NCBI RefSeq assembly: GCF_963576675.1
Contig: NC_088913.1
Location: forward strand, 84,009,001 to 84,073,000
Length of the DNA stretch: 64,000 nucleotides
Source of the DNA: Euphorbia lathyris
Taxonomy: Eukaryota > Streptophyta > Magnoliopsida > Malpighiales > Euphorbiaceae
Direction: 5' to 3'
Part shown: positions 56,119 through 64,000 of the stretch, piece after piece
How the letters are laid out: the number at the start of each line of letters is the position of its first letter
How positions within the stretch are numbered: position 1 is the first letter of the stretch
The notes under the pieces: generated by a model
Database searches by the model: none
Told to the model about the DNA's origin: nothing
The model's input: the letters and a program-made list of their open reading frames with translations, nothing else
Position numbers and translations under genes: made by a program

Positions 56119-58445
56119 TGTCACGACCCATCCCACGGACCGTGACCGGCGCTAGGGAACGGGTAAGCTCAAGCTACCGGAACCCGTAGCAAGCCTTAAT
56201 ATAATATACAATCAACCTTACTAATAGTCTTAACATAATTTATTATTAAGTCCTTCAAAGAAGCACATAATATAATTCTCAAACTCGTACTGCGGTCTAG
56301 AATATAAATTTTTAACATGATTCTTAAATAGTCATACATAATAAGATAGATGTGCTGCCCGAAGAAAGATCGTGGGCTGCAACAGACTTCTAGTTACCTG
56401 AAAAATTAAAGGAGTCAAACCTCCCATAGTGAATTAATTATATGCAATGCATGAGTAATTTAACATTTATGTCACACACAATAATAATAATCATAATATA
56501 TAATATAAGTGATCACACAATATGCTTTTCATAAAATTGTCTTATAAATAAATAGATAGGTGGTTTAATACGTGTGTTGGACCCTAAACCTCAATACTCA
56601 ATCTAATAATCCACTAATAATCAGCATTTCACTCTTATCCAATAACTGGGGGACCGAGAATAACTCAACCGACCACACACCCAGTTAGCTGAAGGACCGA
56701 GAATAACTCAACCGATTCCGTACCCAGCATCACTTAAATCCAAAATCCACATATCATATAGCCCGAGAATATCTCAACCGAGCTTATCCATATATCATAA
56801 CATTCACAATATTAGTATCATCAATATCCAATAACCCGATCGTACCTGTGCGCACAAGGTCCTGATGCCGCTCACCAGGAAGCATGTCCATAACACGTAT
56901 TTATCCACAAATAATTACGTATAAATTATTATAAACACTAAAACACTTTTATAAGTAAAAATAGTACTTTACTTGAAATATCATGAAATCATTTATTATG
57001 GATGCAAATGCTAAATTAAAAATGCATAACATATAATTAACTCACAAATTGCTCCTAGCCGACTGTCCTAATTTTCAGGTACTGCTCCTCCTTCTATCGG
57101 TTGAGTATCTAAAAGAGATAATATTATTTTTAGAATTTATATAGGTTTAGAAAAATATTGAAATTTATTTCGTCACGTTTTATAGACTTTCTACCGAAAA
57201 TTCGGCAGAGTCCCCCTATAAAACGGACATCCTCCTAGTAATGACTAGAGTCAACCCTGCAATAAAATACACTTCTATATTCAAAAATATTCAAAATCCA
57301 AACCGGGACTCCATAGACTGCAATTTATCAACCCGGTTGGACATCAATCATCCGACAGTTCCATAACCGTCAGTAATTCCAATACGTTACTCCCCAAATT
57401 ACTCATCATCAAACAATATATAAACATATATACTTATAATCCATTTTCATAATATCTATATCAATCAAATTAACTAAACAAAAATCTTAAGAGAATAATT
57501 AATTAATTATGCTTAGTCCAATCTCCCTTCAACCATTATTTTTAAACTTATATATTCTGAATTTTTATTAAATGAGGATCCAAATATTATTTTTAACCCA
57601 ACTTAATTTATTTTCTTTAATTTCACTCAACTATATACTTTCGTAATTTATAGACACTAAACGGTAAGGAATTTGGCCAAGGTCCAAGAATTAATGTTGC
57701 TCGAAATAATATTTTGAACATTTTGAAGTTAACCAACTATTTTTTGTATGTCACCGGAAAATATCACCGGTGATTGGGATCCGCCTATCGGAAAAATTAA
57801 AGTTGGTTATTTTGAGAAATTAATTATACCACTTTGTTTCTTATGATTCCAGGAGTCTAGAATCACTCTCGAAACACCCAAAATCAACTGTAAAATTAAA
57901 CTTTGGTTAGATTTCTTACTTTTTCCGTTGTAGCTCCGATTACATCTCAAAACACCATGCATGCATCAAAATCTAGTGCACCCATAGGTAAATCAACCCA
58001 TAAGTCCATTTTTGGTGTTAGAATTGTAAAATAATGAACATAGAGCCGAGAAATAGAGAGAATACCAAAAGTGACGAATTTTCTCTCTCTAAACGATTTT
58101 TAAAAACTCAAAATCTCACAATAAAACTTACATGCACTTGTAGCTGGAGTTGAGAACTTCGTTTCGGTATAAAGAACGTCAAAAACGGTGAAGAAATAAG
58201 GAAGAATGGAGTTGGAGAAGAATGGAAATGGAAAATGGTATAAATGTGAAATACGGGATGGAAGAAGAAGATGATCCGTGTTTCATCTTTTTATTTTCTT
58301 GTTTAGTGGCTAAAATTTATTTTGGTCCTCTCACTTTTATTATCTTTTAAATTCTCCCAAAAGTAATTATATTTTAACTTTAACTCCTTCTAATTAATTC
58401 AATTTAGCAACTAGTTTAAATATATATATAATTTTGGGTATTACA
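56119..58445 (-). repeat. 3' LTR of Tekay/Del-type element A (2327 bp)
   Basis: Plus-strand TGTCACGACCC...GGGTATTACA; on the minus strand it begins TGTAATACCC. A polypurine tract lies immediately upstream on the minus strand (TTAAGGGGGGAAGAAT, about 58446-58461). Strongly similar to the LTR at 59381-61725 in reverse orientation. Three copies of a GACCGAGAATAACTCAACCG motif lie at 56652, 56695 and 56763. Confidence 0.88.
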
Positions 58446-59380
58446 ATTCTTCCCCCCTTAAGGAAATTCGTCCTCGAATTTAAAATTGAAGGACTAACCT
58501 CATATTTGAAATAGATAAGGATAATCATTCTTCATCTCCAATTCGGATTCCCAAATGCACTCTTCCATGGAATGATTACTCCATAACACCTTCACCATTG
58601 GAATGACTTTTGATCGTAGTTGGCGAACTTGACGATCCACAATTGCCACTGGTTGCTCCTCATAAGATAAATCTTCACTAACTTTTATCGCTTGAAGATG
58701 AAGAACATGAGAAGGATCAGGAACATATTTCCTTAGCATTGATATATGGAACACAGGGTGAACCTGTGATAAGTTAGGAGTCAATGCTAGTTGCTATGCA
58801 ACTTCGCCTATTCTCTTCAAAATCTCAAATGGTCCGATGTATCTAGGTGTCAACTTTCCTTTCTTTCCAAATCTCATGATTCCTTTCATTGGTGACACTT
58901 TGATAAACATAATCCCCCTTTTATGAATACCACGTCCTTCCTCCTTGGATCCACATAGCTTTTCTGCCTACTAAAGGCAATTTGTAACCTTTGACGAATG
59001 ATGAGAACCTTTTCAGAAGTTATTTGTATTATCTCTGGACCAGTAAGCTTCCTTTCACTAACTTCTTCTCAACATAAAGGAGATATGCACTTCCTACCAT
59101 ATAATGCTTCATAAGGAGCCATTTGAATGCTTGAGTGGTAGCTATTAATTATATGCAAATTAAATGACAGGCAAATATGTATCCTAATGACCACCAAAGT
59201 CCAACACACATTCTCAACATGTCTTCCAGCGTTTGGATTGTTCTTTCAGATTGACCATCTGTTGTGGATAAAAAGTTGTGCTAAAATTTAACCTAGTGCC
59301 CAGAGCACTTTGGAGTTTTTCCCAAAATTTTGAAGTAAATACTGAGTCTCTGTCTGACACAATAGACATTGGTACTCCAT
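58446..59380 (-). pseudogene. Element A: integrase C-terminal half and chromodomain-like end
   Basis: The last frame (58500-58784) has HPVFHISMLRKYVPDPSHVL, DLSYEEQPVAIVDRQVRQL and VKVLWSNHSMEECIWESE. This is the integrase tail with the divergent chromodomain of Tekay/Del chromoviruses. Upstream, in several frames, the integrase core is readable ([32 protein letters not shown]), with TAG at 58794-58796 and frameshifts. The sequence stops abruptly at 59380, where element B begins. The remainder of A is presumably beyond B, outside the window. Chromodomains of this type guide integration to heterochromatin in the family. Confidence 0.88.
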
Positions 59381-61725
59381 TGTAATACCCCAAATTATAT
59401 ATATATTAAGCCATTTGCTTAATTGAATTAATTATAAGGAGTTAAAGCTAAAATATAATTACTTTTGGGAGAATTTAAAAGATAATAAAAGTGAGAGGAC
59501 CAAAATAAACTTTAGCCACTAATCAGGAAATAAAAAGATGAAACACGGGATCATCTTCTTCTTCCACCCGTATTCCAACATTCAAACCATTCTCCATTTC
59601 CATTCTTCTCCAACTCCATTCTTTCTCATTTCTTCACCGCTTTTGGCGTTCTTTATACCGAAATGAAGCTCTCAACTCCAGCTACAAGTGCATGTAAGTT
59701 TTATTGTGAGATTTTGAGTTTTTAAAAATCGTTTAGAGAGAGAAAATTCGTCACTTTTGTTGTTCTCCCTATTTCTCGGTCCTATGTTCATTATTTTGCA
59801 ATTCTAACACTAAAAATGGACTCAGGGGGTCGATTTACTTATGGGTGCACTAGATTTTGATGCATGCAAGGAGTTTTGAAGGGTAATCGGAGCTACACCG
59901 GAAAAAGTAAGAAATCTAACCAAATTTTAATTTTCCGGTCGATTTTGGGTGTTTTGAGAGTGATTGTAGACTCCTGGAATCATAAGGAACAAAGTGGTAT
60001 AATTAATTTCGCAAAACAATCAACTTTAATTTTTCCGATAGGCGGATCCCGAACACCGGTGATATTTTCCGGTGACATACGAAATAAGTGCAGAAAAATT
60101 ATTTGGTTAAGTTCAGAATGTTCTAAATATTATTTGGAGCAACATTAATTCTTGGACTTTGACCAAATTCCTTACTGTTTAGTCTCTATAAATTACAAAA
60201 GTATATAGTTGGGTGAAATTAAAGAAAATAAATTAAGTTGGGTTAAAAATTATTTTTGGATCCTTATTTAAATAAATTCTAGAATATATAATTTTAAAAA
60301 TAAAGGTTGAAGGGAGATTGGACTAAGCATAATTAATTAATTATGCTCTTAAGATTATTGGTTAGTTAATTTGGTTGATATAGGTATTATGAAAATGAAT
60401 TATAAGCATAGCATATATGTTTATATGTTATTTGATTATGAGTAATTTTGGAAGTAAAGTATTGGAATTACTGACAGTTATGGAACTGTCGGATGATTGA
60501 TGTCCAACCGGGTTGATAATTGCAGTCTATGGGTACCGGTTTGGACTTTGGATATTTTTGAATATAGAAGTGTATTTTATTGCAGGGTTGACCCTAGTTG
60601 TTACTAGGAGGATGTTCGTTTTATAGGGGAGACTCTGCCGAATTTTCGGTAGACAGTCCGTAAAACGAGACAAAATAAATTTTAATATTTTCCTAAACTT
60701 ATATAAGTTCTAAAAATAGTATTATCTCTTTTAGATACTCAACCAGTAGGAGGAGCAGCAGTACCTGAAAATTAGGACAGTCGGCTAGGAGCAATTTGTG
60801 AGTTAATTATATGTTATGCATTTTTAATTTAGCATTTGCATTCATAATAAATGATTTCATGACATTTCAAGTAAAATATTATTTTTACTTATAAAAGTGT
60901 CTTATTGTTTATAATAATTTATACGTAATTATTTTTGGATAAATACGTGTTATGGACATGCTTCCTGGTGAGCGGCATCAGGACCTTGTGCGCACAGGTA
61001 CTATCGGGTTATTGGATATTGATGATACTAGTATTATGAATGTTGTGATATATGGATAAGCTCGGTTGAGATATTCTCGGGCTATATGATATGTGGATTT
61101 TGGATTTAAGTGAGGCTGGGTACGGAATCGGTTGAGTTATTCTCGGTCCTCCAGCTAACTGGGCGTGTGGTCGGTTGAGTTATTCTCGGTCCCCCAGTTA
61201 TTGGATATGAGTGAAATGGTGATTATTGGTGGATTATTAGATTGGGTATTGAGGTTTAGGGTCCAACGCACGTATTAAACCACCTATCTATTTATTTATA
61301 AGACAATTTTATGAAAAGCATATTGTGTGATCACTTATATTATATATTATTATTATCATTATTGTGTGTGGCATAAATGTTAAATTACTCATGCATTGCA
61401 TATAATTAATTCACTATGGGAGGTTTGATTCCTTTAATTTTTCAGGTAACTAGAAGTCTGTTGCAGCCCACGATCCTTCTTCGGGCAGCACATCTATCTT
61501 ATTATGTATGACTATTTAAGAATTATGTTAAATTTTATATTTTAGACCGCAGTACCAGTTTGAGGATTATGTGTGTGTTTATCATTCAAGGTTTTAATAT
61601 TAAATTATGTTAAGACCTATTGGTAAGGTTGATTTTATATTATACTAAGGCTTGCTACGGGTTCCGGTAGCTTCAGCTTACCCGTTCCCTAGCGCCGGTC
61701 ACGGTCCGTGGGATGGGTCGTGACA
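59381..61725 (+). repeat. 5' LTR of Tekay/Del-type element B (2345 bp)
   Basis: TGTAATACCCC...GGGTCGTGACA, bounded by element A's integrase on the left and a primer-binding site on the right. Three direct copies of a CGGTTGAG.TATTCTCGG motif lie at 61063, 61129 and 61172. The expected left target duplication would be TCCAT (59376-59380); its partner is outside the window. Confidence 0.9.
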
Positions 61726-61729
61726 AAGT

Positions 61730-61747
61730 TGGTATCAGAGCCTAGGT
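61730..61747 (+). promoter_or_regulatory. Primer-binding site, initiator tRNA-Met
   Basis: TGGTATCAGAGCCTAGGT, four bases after the LTR. It matches the TGGTATCAGAGC site complementary to initiator tRNA-Met that many plant LTR elements use. Confidence 0.9.
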
Positions 61748-61892
61748 TAGAGATTGTATGACCTAGGGTGATAGAAATTCTGGTTACTGCGGAATTAGGA
61801 TTACAAATTCGTCTTTGATAGTCTTCCTTAATTAAAATTCAGCGTACCGTAAAAGTCTGTTATTTTCTAATCCTTCATTATTTATTCTTAGA

Positions 61893-63110
61893 ATGAGGCA
61901 ATCCAGATCTCGAATAAATCAAACAGAACCAATCATCCAACCTGTAACCGAAGATCCTGATGATGAAATGTATGTTCATCAAGAAAGTGGTGATCTGCCA
62001 CCACCACCACCACCACTTCCTCAAAGGAGGCGAGGTAGACCTAGAAAACAAATAAACCAAGGGGTTCAACAAGTGGAACCCCAAGTCAATCAAGTGGGTG
62101 GACAAGAAGGGCAAGCTTCAAGACAAGTTCCTCCACAATTCCCGACAGATTTTAACTTCAATCAATTTTTATCGGGTGTTGAGATGATGCAACAAATACT
62201 GATAAGATAGGGACAATGCGGTAGTGGTTCTAGTGGTTTAGGTGATGTGGAAAGGTTTGCTAGAATGATGCCTACCATGTATGATGGTGTATCAGGAGAT
62301 GCAATGGACTACTTAGATGAAGTGGAGAAAAATGCCAGATTTCTGAAAGGCAATGATTATGAAACAATTCAGATGGCAGAATACTCATTGAAGGGTGATG
62401 CAGGGGTATGGTTCAAGGACAATATTTTTCCTCAAATGCAAAGTATGACTTGGGCTGAATTTAAGGAATTGTTCAAGCAAGCTTTTATCCCTTTTAGTTA
62501 CACCGAAGAGCAAAGGAGGAAATTTGCAACTTTTAGAAAGGATAGCAATATGTCAGTTGCAGAATTTACACGACAGTTTCTGAGATTGGGGAGATATGTT
62601 CCAGAAGTTATGGCCAATGAAAGGATAAAATGTTCTACATATATTTCTGGGTTAGGAGAACCTTATACCTCTATGCATATCATGTCAGTGACTCCAGGAT
62701 GCACTTTCCAGCAGTTAGTGGATGCAGCCCATCATATGGAACTTGATTTTAATCAATCAAAGGCAATTCGTCACTCTATTCAGAGTCCTAAGCCTAAAGA
62801 TGGTGGTCAATCTTCTTTATTTACTGGTGGTAATATGGGTAGTTTTCAGATGGGGAGCGCACAACCTTTTAGACAGAGGTCGAGATTTCACAAGAAAGGG
62901 AGACATGGTCAAAGGCATGGCAGAGGTTTCAACCAGAGTGGCAGTGGACAGAGTTCAGGTTCAAGCCACAGCAGTTCTGGATCAGGCTATAGTTCTTGCA
63001 ATATATGTGGCAGAAATCATCAGGGTCCTTGTTATACTGCACCTGGTAGTTGTTTCAGATGTGGTCAATATGGGCATATGGCTAGACAGTGTCCACAGTC
63101 TGGATTTCAG
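61893..63110 (+). pseudogene. Element B gag
   Basis: ATG at 61893. The basic, Pro-rich N-terminus (GDLPPPPPPLPQRRRGRPRK) is followed by TAG at 62208-62210 in the same frame. The retrotransposon gag domain comes next (MMPTMYDGVSGDAMDYLDEV, AEYSLKGDAGVWFKDN, EFTRQFLRLGRYVP). Near 63000-63090 are CNICGRNHQGPC and a CCHC zinc knuckle CFRCGQYGHMARQC. Gag coats and packages the element RNA. A shift of one base near 63105-63116 separates gag from the protease frame, although related elements read through in one frame. Both lesions suggest this copy is inactive. Confidence 0.88.
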
Positions 63111-64000
63111 CCTACTTTTCTCAGGGATCCTCATCTAATGCTGTTAGACCCAATGTTCCTGTGCAAGCTGGAAATCTTTCTACTCCATCTCAGTTTCCGA
63201 ATGCCCCTGGGATACATCAGGGTCAGCCGAGTCGTTTTGCTGGTAGAGGCAGGACAGGTGGAAGGAATCCTCAATCTGGACAGGGACAAGCTAGAGCATT
63301 CAATCTCACTCCACAAGAGGCTCATACTTCAAATGATGTTATCTCAGGTACTATTCCTATCTGTCATATTGATGCTACAGTCTTGTTGGATCCTGGTGCT
63401 ACACATTCTTTTGTTTCTCCTTGCTTTGCGACACGAATGAATAGAACTCCAGAAAGGTTAGAGTTCTCCTTATCTGTTGCTACTCCACTGAGCAACTCAG
63501 TGGAAGCAGATCTTGTATTTTCTTCTTGTCCTGTTACGGTAGAAGGAAGAAATTTGCTAGCAGATTTGATTCTGTTAGACGTGATTGATTTTGATGTCAT
63601 TTTGGGAATGGATTGGTTATCTCAACATTTTGCCACTTTAGATTGTCGTGCGAAGGTGGTGAGATTTAACATACCGGGAGATGTTGAATTCGAATTCAAA
63701 GGCCATAAAGGTACTTCCTCTTCAATTTTGATATCAGCCATAACAGCTAGAAAGTTGTTGCATAAAGGGTGCCAAGGATATTTGGCCTTAGTCAAGGATA
63801 CAATGGTAGATGACAGTAAAGTAGAGAATGTTCCCGTTGTTAATGAATTCCCAGATGTCTTTCCCGAGGAATTACCAGGGTTACCTCCTGAAAGAGAAAT
63901 TGAGTTTTGTATTGACTTAGTTCGTGGTACTACCCCAATATCCATGCCACCTTACAGAATGGCGCCAGCAGAATTGAAAGATTTGAAGGAACAATTGCAA
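63111..64000 (+). pseudogene. Element B protease and start of reverse transcriptase, runs off the window
   Basis: A second frame is open from about 63111 to the edge. The protease active site is VLLDPGATHSFVS (Asp-Pro-Gly, a form seen beside Asp-Ser-Gly in chromoviruses), followed by DFDVILGMDWL. The linker to RT has EFPDVFPEELPGLPPEREIE and SMPPYRMAPAELKDL, the standard N-terminal block of Ty3/gypsy RT. The catalytic box lies beyond 64000. The strand and order agree with the LTR and primer site to the left. Confidence 0.9.

Overview
This window is AT-rich plant nuclear DNA, almost certainly from a eudicot. It is an intergenic block built of transposable elements nested in one another. The plant assignment rests on several things seen together: Athila-, Tat- and Tekay-type Ty3/gypsy retrotransposons, plant LINEs carrying an RNase H domain, hAT, Mutator and Tourist type MITEs, an LRR receptor-kinase fragment, and two eukaryotic nuclear-type tRNA genes. 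I see no intact host protein-coding gene. No bacterial, organellar or CRISPR-like feature is present.

Layout. 1-3988: the 3' end of an Athila-like element (decayed envelope-position ORF, long non-coding 3' region, one LTR). 3989-13050: small TIR elements, a tandem pair of hAT MITEs, a 5'-truncated LINE inserted in a MITE, and one copy of a gene-like duplicated segment. 13055-24217: a complete 11.2 kb Tat-lineage element on the minus strand with both LTRs and a TATAA target duplication. Its gag-pol is one reading frame broken by seven stop codons. It also carries an antisense, intron-containing accessory gene, a second antisense ORF and a 120-bp tandem array. 24218-36800: nested MITEs, a Mutator-type element inside an hAT element, a TIR element that captured an LRR receptor-kinase fragment, and the second copy of the gene-like segment. 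36800-41878: a decayed two-ORF LINE on the plus strand. 41879-50200: AT-rich DNA with a LINE tail, a probable Helitron and a MITE cluster. 50211-50445: tRNA-Ser(CGA) and tRNA-Lys(CTT), both minus strand. 50626-53875: a well-preserved LINE ORF2 missing its endonuclease. 56119-64000: two Tekay/Del-type chromoviruses of one family in opposite orientation, one inserted in the integrase of the other, giving 2.3 kb inverted LTRs 0.9 kb apart.

The two tRNA genes are the only features likely to serve the host. The most interesting sequence is the antisense module of the Tat element: two plus-strand transcription units, each with a TATA box. The first has two introns whose removal keeps the frame. The second ends in a zinc-finger motif resembling the element's own gag. 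Other notable points are the captured receptor-kinase fragment, a strong excess of TAG among disabling stop codons (consistent with methylated CAG decaying to TAG), a perfect palindrome in the Athila LTR, and a tRNA-like promoter inside Mutator-type terminal repeats.
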